Of a DNA stretch of 64,000 nucleotides, positions 25,037 to 33,953 are shown one piece after another (position 1 is the stretch's first letter; each line of letters starts with the position of its first letter). The DNA is from Nocardia sp. BSTN01. GTDB lineage: Bacteria; Actinomycetota; Actinomycetes; Mycobacteriales; Mycobacteriaceae. Location: contig NZ_JADKYP010000006.1 in the NCBI RefSeq assembly GCF_015354405.1, positions 124,001-188,000 on the forward strand, in the 5' to 3' direction. Position numbers and translations under genes: made by a program. Under the pieces are notes generated by a model. The model was not told the origin of the DNA, did not search any database, and worked only from the letters and a program-made list of their open reading frames with translations.

Positions 25037-27349
25037 TCAGACCCTGCTCGCCGCCGAAAACGTCACCAGCGGCAACTTCGCGGTCAACCGCACCCGCGTG
25101 CCGGCATCGGTCTGCTCGATCTCCACCTCATCGGCGAGGGCGCGCATCATGGACAGTCCGCGCCCGCGGGTGCCCGGATCCTCGGGCTGCGGCCGCCACG
25201 CCCCGGTGTCGACGATCTCGAGGCACACCGCGCCGCGCACATGGGCGGCGGTGAGTGTCACGTGGCCGGAAGCGTCCGGGGCATACGCGTGCTCGATACT
25301 GTTCGTGCAGGCCTCGTTGGCGGCGGCGACCAGATCGGCGGCGAGGTCGTGGCCGACGGCGGCCGCGGACAGCCACGACGTCAGCGCGCGGCGCACACCC
25401 GACAACCGTGCGGGTTCGGCGGGGATGTCCAGGTGCAGCGGCTGCGGCGGCTGGCGATAGACCACCATCGCGATATCGTCGTCGTAGCCTGCTTCCGGGC
25501 GCAGCCGCGACAGCACCGCGTCGGCCACCTCGCGCGGCAGATGCGTTGCGGCGCCGGACAATTCGTCGGCGATCTGCTCGAACCGGATGTCGATGTCGAT
25601 TCCGCGCTGCTCGACCAGGCCGTCGGTGAACAACACCAGCGTCGAACCGGGTTCGATCGCGGTGGTCGCCTCGGGCCGGTTCGGGGTGTCGAAGGTGGCC
25701 AGCGGGACCGCGCGCCCGCCTTCGAGCAGCCGGCCGGTCTGCCGGGGCGACGCGAGTACGGGCGGCATATGCCCGGCACTGGAGTACCGCACCAGCCCGC
25801 GCGCGGGATCGAGGATGGCGGCGCAGACCGTCGTGCACATGGCGCCGGGGATGCGGGCGGCCACCGCGTCCAGTTCGGCCAGCAGCTGGGCCGGCCCGGC
25901 GCCGCGCAGCAGCAGAGCCTGTGCGGCGGTGCGCAATTGGCCCATCACCACTGCCGCCGACAGGCCGCGGCCGACACAGTCGCCGACCACGATGCCCAGG
26001 GTTCCGTCGCGCAACTGCACCACGTCGTACCAGTCGCCGCCGATCTCGAGCGGGGGGAGTGCCGGTTCGTAGTGCACCGCGAATCCGGGCGGCAGTTCGA
26101 GCGGCCCCAGCATGGCCCGCTGCAACGTCAGCGAGGTCGAGCGGGCCTGGTCGAAGTTGCGGGCGCGCTGCACGGCGAGGCTGAGGTGGCCGACCAGCAG
26201 CGAGAACAGCGCCCAGTCACCGGAGCTGATCGCCCGCGGCGCCGCGAAGCGCACCCACAGTGCGGCGTCACCGGTTTCGCCCAGCGGCGCCACGATGCCC
26301 TCGGAACTCGCCGCGCCTTCGGGGATGGCGAACATGGCGCGATGCGGCCGCATCCGGGTGCGGTCCAGCAGCGCCCGCGCCCGCGCGTCGATCACCTGAC
26401 GGGAGACGGCGTCGCCGCCGGCCACCGGGCCCGAGACGTACAACTCGGGTGCGGTCTGGCGATTCGCCCACATCGACACCACCGCGGTTTCCGCGCCGAT
26501 GGCCCGGCGCAGTTCCTCGAGGCCCACCGACAGCACCTCGGCCACCGTGGTGGCGGCGCCGACGGCGGTGGCCAGCAGCGATACCGCCTGGTCGCGGGCC
26601 TGGGCGTCGTGTTCGGCGGTCACGTCGCGGATGGTGCCGACGAAGAGCCGCTCGTCGTCTTCCGGATTGCGCAGCGACGACGTACTCACCGCCAGCCACA
26701 CCCGCCGCCCGTCTCGGTGGCGGGCCGGCATCACGAATCGGGCGGCCTCGGTGCCCAGCGCCGGATAGTGCGTGGCCGATTCGTCGTCGGTCCACGGATG
26801 CGGCAGTGGGTAGGGGACAGAGTCGGGCCCGTAGCCGGTCAGCGCTCCGAAGGCCGAGTTGACCTCGGTGATGGTTCCGTCGTCGGCGGCGACGAAGAAG
26901 CCGTCCTGCAGCGACTCCACCAGGGCGGTGCGGAAGGCGTCGCGGCCCTCGAGATCCTCGGCGCGCAGCCGCTGCAATTCGTAGCTGCGGGTGCTGTCGA
27001 GAAAGCCGCGGGTGGCGACATCGAGCGCGGCGAGGGTTTGCAGCAGGAATTCGAGCGCCGCCTGCGCGCGCTGCGCGGCATCACCGTCGAGTTGCTGCGC
27101 CGCGGGGCCGGCGATCAGACCTTGTTCGTCGAGCAACCGGAAGTGGTGCTCGGTCAGATCCAGAATGCTCACCCCCTCGACCAGTGCGCGCCGGCCGAGT
27201 TCGTACCCTTCGGCGAGCGTGTTCTGCGTGGGTGAATCCATGTGCAGCCGAAGCGCATTCGCATACGCCTCGCGGAACGCGGCCAGCACCGCGCTCATCG
27301 CCGCATCCGGGCTGCGCTCGTCGGCCGGCCCGACCGGCTCACGACGCAC
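25037..27349 (-). CDS. RsbU-like PP2C phosphatase fused to PAS, GAF and RsbW-like ATPase domains
   Basis: 770 residues, last gene of the stressosome operon. In order: RsbU/RsbR-like N-terminal helical domain (18-115), PAS (143-245), GAF (255-398), SpoIIE/PP2C phosphatase (405-635, with G-G-D-W-Y-D at 438-443, V-G-D-C-V-G-R-G at 455-462 and a Y-D-D-D-I metal site near 622-626), and a histidine-kinase-like ATPase (640-760, N-box N-E-A-C-T-N-S-I-E-H, then G-R-G-L). The phosphatase would dephosphorylate a STAS antagonist; the ATPase domain looks like an anti-sigma kinase in cis. GTG start at 27349 overlaps the rsbX-like gene by 11 nt; ATG at 27298 is the alternative. Confidence 0.87.
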   Translation of the reverse strand: MRREPVGPADERSPDAAMSAVLAAFREAYANALRLHMDSPTQNTLAEGYELGRRALVEGVSILDLTEHHFRLLDEQGLIAGPAAQQLDGDAAQRAQAALEFLLQTLAALDVATRGFLDSTRSYELQRLRAEDLEGRDAFRTALVESLQDGFFVAADDGTITEVNSAFGALTGYGPDSVPYPLPHPWTDDESATHYPALGTEAARFVMPARHRDGRRVWLAVSTSSLRNPEDDERLFVGTIRDVTAEHDAQARDQAVSLLATAVGAATTVAEVLSVGLEELRRAIGAETAVVSMWANRQTAPELYVSGPVAGGDAVSRQVIDARARALLDRTRMRPHRAMFAIPEGAASSEGIVAPLGETGDAALWVRFAAPRAISSGDWALFSLLVGHLSLAVQRARNFDQARSTSLTLQRAMLGPLELPPGFAVHYEPALPPLEIGGDWYDVVQLRDGTLGIVVGDCVGRGLSAAVVMGQLRTAAQALLLRGAGPAQLLAELDAVAARIPGAMCTTVCAAILDPARGLVRYSSAGHMPPVLASPRQTGRLLEGGRAVPLATFDTPNRPEATTAIEPGSTLVLFTDGLVEQRGIDIDIRFEQIADELSGAATHLPREVADAVLSRLRPEAGYDDDIAMVVYRQPPQPLHLDIPAEPARLSGVRRALTSWLSAAAVGHDLAADLVAAANEACTNSIEHAYAPDASGHVTLTAAHVRGAVCLEIVDTGAWRPQPEDPGTRGRGLSMMRALADEVEIEQTDAGTRVRLTAKLPLVTFSAASRV

Positions 27350-27971
27350 CCGCGATCGGACCGCGGTGACGCGCGGCCAGCACCAGCGCGTCGTCGGTGT
27401 CCTTGACGTGATGGCGCAGGATGTCGTCGGCGATATCGGTGGTCGGCCGCGCCAGATCCAGGGTGTCGACGAAATCGCTGACGATGCCGTCGGTCGACAT
27501 CACCAGCACATCGCCGGGCCGGATCGCCACGGTCTGGGTCTGCAGATTCGGCGGCAGCAGATAGCCGACGATTCCGCCGGTCAGCAGCGCCGTCGCGCGG
27601 ACCGCGGGCTTGCCGGGACCGATGGCGACCACCCGCGATTCGACGTTGCCGACCCCGAGCCAGTGCAGTTCGTCGTCGCCGGTGAACAGCACCAGCGAGA
27701 CCGCCGCGCCCCGGGTGTCGGCCATCGCGCGATGACACAGCACCATCAGCACGTCGAGCGGTTCGGCGCGATTGTCGGCCAGGACCTGCGCGGCCCGGTC
27801 GGCGGCATCGGCGGCCGCGGCCCCGTGTCCCAATCCGTCGAGCACCGCGAACAGCACCGATCCGTCGCCGGCGTCGAGTACCACCGACCGGTCGCCGGAG
27901 ACGCGCTGACCCGGCAGGGGCCGGCCCGCCACCGCCCATTCGACAGTGCCGACCGATCCGTCCTCATGCAC
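27339..27971 (-). CDS. rsbX: RsbX-like PP2C serine phosphatase
   Basis: 210 residues, a minimal SpoIIE/PP2C domain: V-L-D-G-L-G-H-G, S-T-D-G-I-V-S-D-F and a late D-D-A. In Bacillus RsbX resets the stressosome by dephosphorylating RsbS and RsbR. The position directly after rsbT fits this. GTG start at 27971, overlapping the rsbT stop by 8 nt. Confidence 0.85.
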   Translation of the reverse strand: MHEDGSVGTVEWAVAGRPLPGQRVSGDRSVVLDAGDGSVLFAVLDGLGHGAAAADAADRAAQVLADNRAEPLDVLMVLCHRAMADTRGAAVSLVLFTGDDELHWLGVGNVESRVVAIGPGKPAVRATALLTGGIVGYLLPPNLQTQTVAIRPGDVLVMSTDGIVSDFVDTLDLARPTTDIADDILRHHVKDTDDALVLAARHRGPIAGAS

Positions 27972-28383
27972 CGGTGGGTACCCACTTCCACATCTCCACC
28001 AGCGTTCCCTGTCCGGGCGCCGACTCCACGATCAATCCGTCCATCAGCCGTCGCGCGCCGGGTAATCCCAGCCCGAGTCCGCGGCCGGTGGAGTAGCCGT
28101 CTTCCAGAGCCCGGGGGATGTCCCGGATACCCGGACCCTGGTCCTGGGCCTGTACGACCAGGGCGCGGCGGCCGTCGCGCTCCTGCACCGCGACCCGGAT
28201 CTCACCGGTTCCGGCGTAACTCGTGATATTTCGGGCGATTTCGGAGATGGCCGTGGAAATCATGGTGATGTCGGTCAACGTGAAACCCAGCTCGGCAGCC
28301 AGCTCCCGCCCTGCCTGTCGCGCGGTCACAATGTCGCCCGACACCTTCACCGCTATCACCATGTTGTCGGAGGCCACGATCAC
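27964..28383 (-). CDS. rsbT: RsbT serine/threonine kinase (stressosome switch protein)
   Basis: 139-residue HATPase_c protein. N-box E-I-A-R-N-I-T-S-Y-A, G1 D-Q-G-P-G-I, G2 G-R-G-L-G-L-G-L-P-G-A. RsbT phosphorylates RsbS and RsbR on stress, leaves the complex and then activates an RsbU-type phosphatase. A candidate target is encoded two genes downstream. GTG start overlaps the rsbS stop (GTGA). Confidence 0.92.
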   Translation of the reverse strand: MIVASDNMVIAVKVSGDIVTARQAGRELAAELGFTLTDITMISTAISEIARNITSYAGTGEIRVAVQERDGRRALVVQAQDQGPGIRDIPRALEDGYSTGRGLGLGLPGARRLMDGLIVESAPGQGTLVEMWKWVPTGA

Positions 28384-28754
28384 CGACCGCTTCGCCGGCC
28401 GTTGGGCAACTGTCTGTTGAGCCAGGCCAGCCCCTCCTCGAGGTCCAGAGCCGTATGCATGCCCTCGAAGGTGAGACCCAGCTGGACCATCGCGAACGCC
28501 ACTTCGGGCTGCAGACCGACGATTACCGTCTCCGCACCCCGCAGTTTGGTCATGTGCGCGATGGTACGCAGGGAGCGCGCGGCGAAGGAGTCCATGACGT
28601 CGATCGCCGTGACGTCGACGATGATTCCCTGGGCACGATACTTGCTGACGTAGGTCATCAAGTCGTCCTGCAGGCGTTCGGTATCGGCATCGGTGAGCGC
28701 CGATTGCACGGACGCGATCAGGTAGGTGCCCTGCTTCAGAATGGGTACCGGCAT
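28380..28754 (-). CDS. rsbS: RsbS stressosome scaffold (STAS)
   Basis: 124 residues, single STAS domain. The phosphorylatable serine is S56 in A-I-D-V-M-D-S-F-A-A-R (Bacillus S59). RsbS and RsbR co-assemble into the stressosome core that sequesters RsbT. ATG at 28754, 12 nt after the rsbR stop; overlaps rsbT by 4 nt. Confidence 0.92.
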   Translation of the reverse strand: MPVPILKQGTYLIASVQSALTDADTERLQDDLMTYVSKYRAQGIIVDVTAIDVMDSFAARSLRTIAHMTKLRGAETVIVGLQPEVAFAMVQLGLTFEGMHTALDLEEGLAWLNRQLPNGRRSGR

Positions 28755-28766
28755 GAGGGGCCTTGA

Positions 28767-29660
28767 CTACCGTCCGTCGCGGTCGGTGAGTCTCGAGATC
28801 TCGTAGCCGAGCAGTCGCTCGGCCTCCTCGATACCACCCTGTAGGTCACCGACCGCGTTCATCTTCGTCAGATCGAGGCCGATGGTGACCAGCGCGAGCG
28901 CGATCTCCGACGAGAGGCCGGTGATGATGACGTTGGCACCCATCAGATTCGACGCGTCGACGGTCTGTACCAGGTGGTTGGCGACCGTGGAGTCGATCAT
29001 CGGAACACCGGTGATGTCGATGACGACCACCTTGGCGCGGTTGGCGCGGATCGCGCGCAGCAGCTGTTCGGTGAGCTGCCGGGCGCGCTGGCTGTCCAGC
29101 ACGCCGATGATCGGCAGAATCAGCAGCTGCTCGCGCACCTGCAGTACCGGCGTCGAGAGCTCGCGGATGGCTTCCTGCTGCTGGCGGATGACGCGCTCGC
29201 GCTCCTGCACGAACGAGATGGCCACGGTGTTGGCGATCCGGTTGGCCGCGGGCTCGTAGGCGTCCAGTACCCGCTTGAGCAGTTCGAAGTCGGACTGGTA
29301 CTTCTCGAACAGGCTGCGCGCGAGCACATCTCGCAGCAGCAGCACGATGCCGACGACCTCGTCGGTTTCGACGCCTCGCGGGATGATGCGTTCGGACAGG
29401 TCGCGGGCGTAGGCCTGCAGTGCCTCGACGCTACCGGTCTGCAGCGCCTCGACGTAGTTGTCGTAGATGGAGGTGGCCTCGGAGAAGATCTCCTCCGGGG
29501 TCATCGCGGTCAGCAGTGCGGCGTCCCCGATACGACGTGCCCATTCCTCACGTAGTTCCGTGCGGTTTTGGCGCAGATGTTCGACCAGTTGTGGCAGCAG
29601 ATTCTCGACCGGACCTGCCGGTATGGAATCCGGAGAGAGGCCGATGGACACGTCGGACAT
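28767..29660 (-). CDS. rsbR: RsbR stressosome sensor protein (N-terminal helical/globin-like domain + STAS)
   Basis: 297 residues. Residues 20-160 form the helical N-terminal RsbR sensor domain (E-L-R-E-E-W-A-R-R, I-Y-D-N-Y-V); residues 170-285 form the STAS domain. Against Bacillus RsbRA, the T171 position aligns with S224 (M-I-D-S-T-V-A-N-H), and the T205 position appears to be Ala near residue 256. The ATG at 29660 has AGGAAAGG upstream; a much longer in-frame extension to 30137 overlaps the MarR gene and is rejected. First gene of the operon, behind a consensus stress promoter. Confidence 0.92.
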   Translation of the reverse strand: MSDVSIGLSPDSIPAGPVENLLPQLVEHLRQNRTELREEWARRIGDAALLTAMTPEEIFSEATSIYDNYVEALQTGSVEALQAYARDLSERIIPRGVETDEVVGIVLLLRDVLARSLFEKYQSDFELLKRVLDAYEPAANRIANTVAISFVQERERVIRQQQEAIRELSTPVLQVREQLLILPIIGVLDSQRARQLTEQLLRAIRANRAKVVVIDITGVPMIDSTVANHLVQTVDASNLMGANVIITGLSSEIALALVTIGLDLTKMNAVGDLQGGIEEAERLLGYEISRLTDRDGR

Positions 29661-29756
29661 GAAAACTCGTGCCCCTTTCCTAAGGGAGGTCGGTTCGTCG
29701 GGGTCGCTCGTACGTGGCTGCCGTCGAGAAGCCGCAGTCGAGCCTAGTCTCACTCG

Positions 29757-29781
29757 ATACCCGCTGGCGACCAATCGAAAC
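29757..29781 (-). promoter_or_regulatory. SigB/SigF-type promoter of the stressosome operon
   Basis: On the minus strand GTTT (29781-29778), 15 nt, then GGGTAT (29762-29757). This matches the actinobacterial SigB/SigF consensus GTTT-N15-GGGTA(T) exactly and lies about 97 nt upstream of the rsbR ATG. Confidence 0.75.
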
Positions 29782-29812
29782 ATGTCGCGAAGGTGTGTGC
29801 TCGGCCACCCCA

Positions 29813-30370
29813 TCAGCCGGGCTGCGGACTGGGCTCGCGAGGTACGGCGCCGCTGTGGTCGATGCAGGCCGCGCCGCCCGGGTCCGGCGCGCGATGATGG
29901 GTCAGCAACGTGTCGTAGATATCGGCGAGGGCGGCCAGCTGGTCGCGGTCGAGGACGTCGATCATGTGCCGGCGCACGCTCTCGACGTGGGCGGGAGCGG
30001 CGGTGGCCAGGACTTCGGCGCCCTTCGGAGTGAGGACGGCGGCGGTGCGGCGGGCATCGTCGGGGATGGCCTCGCGGGCGACCAGCCCGCGCTTCTCCAT
30101 GCGGGTGATCTGGTGGGAGAGCCGGCTCTGCGACCATTCCAGCACCGAGGCCAGTTCGGCGAAGCTGCGCCGGTGGTCGGTGGCGTCGGCCAGCCGGGCC
30201 AGCACCGTGTACTCGACGTAGGTGAGATTCGAGGCGCGCAGGGAGTCGCGGCCGACGGCGGCGGCGATGAGATCACGGGTGAAGACGAAGCCGAGCCACG
30301 CTCGCGTTTCGAGATCGTCGAGCCAACGGGGTTCGGTCACGATTCCTCTCCAGGGTTCTGCGTCGGTCAT
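29813..30370 (-). CDS. MarR-family transcriptional regulator
   Basis: 185 residues from ATG 30370 (GGAAGG upstream; an ATG at 30424 is in frame but lacks an RBS). Winged HTH: F-A-E-L-A-S-V-L-E-W-S-Q-S-R-L-S-H-Q-I-T-R-M-E and the wing R-E-A-I-P-D-D-A-R-R-T-A. Divergent from the fumarase gene, with a 13-bp palindrome between them, so fumarase control and autoregulation are likely. Confidence 0.88.
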   Translation of the reverse strand: MTDAEPWRGIVTEPRWLDDLETRAWLGFVFTRDLIAAAVGRDSLRASNLTYVEYTVLARLADATDHRRSFAELASVLEWSQSRLSHQITRMEKRGLVAREAIPDDARRTAAVLTPKGAEVLATAAPAHVESVRRHMIDVLDRDQLAALADIYDTLLTHHRAPDPGGAACIDHSGAVPREPSPQPG

Positions 30371-30434
30371 GGTATTGCCTTCCCGCTGCCGGCGATACCC
30401 GAACTCGCGGTATCGGATCGACACCTACACCCAC

Positions 30435-30447
30435 CACCTTGAAGGTG
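30435..30447. promoter_or_regulatory. 13-bp palindrome between MarR gene and fumarase
   Basis: CACCTT-G-AAGGTG, perfect arms around a central G, in the 221-bp divergent region. Probable MarR operator. Confidence 0.6.
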
Positions 30448-30591
30448 CAACCTTTGTGCTCCGCAATGAAGATTAGGCTGGCCTGACCTCGGTGTGACGC
30501 GGTGTGCTGATTAGAGTCGGAGCGTTGTTTCGGCCGAGAGCGGTTCTCCCGCCGGCCGAGTGCACCCGCAGACACACAAGGAGTGCGATTC

Positions 30592-32268
<1,677 letters not shown>

Positions 32269-32275
32269 GGTTCGG

Positions 32276-32303
32276 CCCGGGCCGCTGTCGACAGCGGCCC
32301 GGG
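32276..32303. terminator. Perfect 28-bp palindromic terminator after fumarase
   Basis: CCCGGGCCGCTG (32276-32287) pairs with CAGCGGCCCGGG (32292-32303) around TCGA, 8 nt after the fumarase stop and ahead of the convergent next gene. Confidence 0.7.
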
Positions 32304-32324
32304 ATCACCCGCGGCTGAAAGGGA

Positions 32325-32630
32325 CTAGAGGGCGCCCTTGTCCGGGTCGCCCGCGGGGACGGCTTCGAGGACCTGAACGTCCAGCGAGCCGGTGACCAGC
32401 CCTTGGAGTCCTTCGTTCAAGGCTTTGAGGTTGGGGGAGCCGCCGTGGGCGCCCAGCGCCGCCATGTCCCGCCACTTCTCGACGAATACGAAACGGTCCT
32501 TGCCCCGGTGCAGGGCGTAGCGCTCACACCCGTCCTCGTTGTGGACTTCCGGGATGAGGCGGGTGAGGACTTGCGCGACCTCGTCGAATTTGTCGGGCTT
32601 CGGGGTGATGGTGGCAACGATCACAGGCAT
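32325..32630 (-). CDS. Antibiotic biosynthesis monooxygenase (ABM)-fold protein, YgiN-like
   Basis: 101 residues, a single dimeric alpha-beta barrel ABM domain (V-A-T-I-T-P-K-P-D-K, C-E-R-Y-A-L-H, F-V-F-V-E-K-W-R). Family members are quinol or small-aromatic monooxygenases or have no known activity. ATG at 32630. Much longer in-frame upstream sequence (to 33518) is antisense shadow of the neighbouring regulator gene region. Confidence 0.85.
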   Translation of the reverse strand: MPVIVATITPKPDKFDEVAQVLTRLIPEVHNEDGCERYALHRGKDRFVFVEKWRDMAALGAHGGSPNLKALNEGLQGLVTGSLDVQVLEAVPAGDPDKGAL

Positions 32631-32686
32631 AACGCGGAGGGTAGCAGCCGGCCTCGATGGGCGGCCCGCGTCTCGGGTGGGGTCGG

Positions 32687-33502
32687 CTATCGCGGATCGT
32701 CGGTCGTTCCGCTCGTCTGGAAGAACCGCCGGGTCGTGAGATCGGCGGGGAAATAGGCTTCGATGGCGATCTCGTCCAGCGTGATGTCGAACGCCGCGCC
32801 GAACGTTGTCACGGTGTTGATCAAGCACAGCTCGGTTCCGCGATGTGCGAGCCGGATGTGCAGCGCGATCTCGGTGGGGTCCGGAGGCGGGGGCTCGTGC
32901 GCGGGGCCGAACTGCGCCAGTTCCGCGTACAACGCGTGCAGCCGCGGATCTCCCGTGCGTGCGGCCTGGTGGGCGAGCCGGGGCAGCAGATATCCGCGCA
33001 CCTGGTCCAGGTTGCGGAGTCTCGGCGCCAGCCCGTCCGGATGCAGTCCGACGCGCATCATGTTGATCGGCGGTCCCAGCAGCGCCGGGTCGGCTCCTTG
33101 CAGGAATACGTCGACGGCGCTGTTGGCCAGCAACAGATTCCAGCGACGGTCCACCGCGAGCGCCGGATACGGCTCGTGCCCCAGCAGCACCTGCTGGACG
33201 GTCTCCCGAGCTCGGGCCAGATCGGGGTCGTGCAGGGGATGCTCCCGGAAAACCGGCGCGTGCCCGGCGGCGACCAGTAGTCGATTGCGTTCCCGCAACG
33301 GCACCCGCAGCTGCTCGGCCAGGTGCAGGATCATCGCGCTGCTGGGAATCGTGCGTCCCGTCTCGACGAAACTGATGTGCCGAGGCGACACCTCCGCCTG
33401 AATGGCCAGATCCAGCTGACTCAACCGGCTGCGGTGCCGCCATTCGCGCAACAGTTCCCCGATCGGCCGGTCGCTCGTCATGCTCGGCGTCTGCTCTGTC
33501 AC
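32687..33502 (-). CDS. XRE-family regulator with MmyB-like ligand-binding domain
   Basis: 271 residues. The N-terminal HTH (L-R-E-W-R-H-R-S-R-L-S-Q-L-D-L-A, V-S-P-R-H-I-S-F-V-E-T-G-R) is followed by the MmyB-like domain (A-V-D-R-R-W-N-L-L-L-A-N, L-H-P-D-G-L-A-P). GTG at 33502, or ATG at 33481. Divergent from a SnoaL-like gene with a perfect 15-bp palindrome between them. Family members often control a divergent oxidoreductase or hydrolase. Confidence 0.88.
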   Translation of the reverse strand: MTEQTPSMTSDRPIGELLREWRHRSRLSQLDLAIQAEVSPRHISFVETGRTIPSSAMILHLAEQLRVPLRERNRLLVAAGHAPVFREHPLHDPDLARARETVQQVLLGHEPYPALAVDRRWNLLLANSAVDVFLQGADPALLGPPINMMRVGLHPDGLAPRLRNLDQVRGYLLPRLAHQAARTGDPRLHALYAELAQFGPAHEPPPPDPTEIALHIRLAHRGTELCLINTVTTFGAAFDITLDEIAIEAYFPADLTTRRFFQTSGTTDDPR

Positions 33503-33517
33503 CGCGCGCCGCCGCCA

Positions 33518-33532
33518 TTACATGGCATGTAA
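33518..33532. promoter_or_regulatory. 15-bp perfect palindrome between XRE regulator and SnoaL-like gene
   Basis: TTACATG-G-CATGTAA, in the 66-bp divergent gap. Probably the operator of the XRE/MmyB-like protein. Confidence 0.65.
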
Positions 33533-33568
33533 TCGACGCGCCCCGCGCATATCCGCAACAGTCGCCCC

Positions 33569-33934
33569 ATGGACAGAACCGACAAGCAACTCGTCGTCGA
33601 CGGATTCCGAGAGTTCGCGGCAGGAAATATCGACGTACTCCGCACCCTGCTGCACGAGAACTTCATCGAGCACAGCCCCGGAAACAAGAGCGGGCGTGAC
33701 GAATTCATCGAGTTCATCACCACCGCCCCGGTCGCCGGCGCAGCTCTCGACCTCGCGCGGGTCATCGCCGAGGACGACTACGTGGTGCTGCATTACCGCA
33801 TGTCTCCCGGCGGCGATGAGCCCGACGTCGCCGTGGTGGATATCTGGCGGCTCGAGGACGGGCGGATCATCGAACACTGGGATGTGGTCCAGCCCGTTCC
33901 GGAAGCCGATCGGATTCCGAACGGGATGTTCTGA
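33569..33934 (+). CDS. SnoaL-like / NTF2-fold protein
   Basis: 121 residues with the SnoaL pattern: F-R-E-F-A-A-G-N-I-D-V-L-R, F-I-E-H-S-P-G, V-A-V-V-D-I-W-R-L-E-D-G-R-I-I-E-H-W-D-V-V-Q. Possible polyketide-cyclase-like or ester/epoxide chemistry; many such proteins are uncharacterised. Divergent from the MmyB-like regulator, its probable controller. Confidence 0.87.
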   Translation: MDRTDKQLVVDGFREFAAGNIDVLRTLLHENFIEHSPGNKSGRDEFIEFITTAPVAGAALDLARVIAEDDYVVLHYRMSPGGDEPDVAVVDIWRLEDGRIIEHWDVVQPVPEADRIPNGMF

Positions 33935-33953
33935 ACTGCGGCCCGGCGGTGGT

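Noticed and set aside
24902-27235. 777-residue plus-strand open frame opposite the RsbU-like phosphatase
   Set aside because: Antisense of a protein with five recognisable domains.
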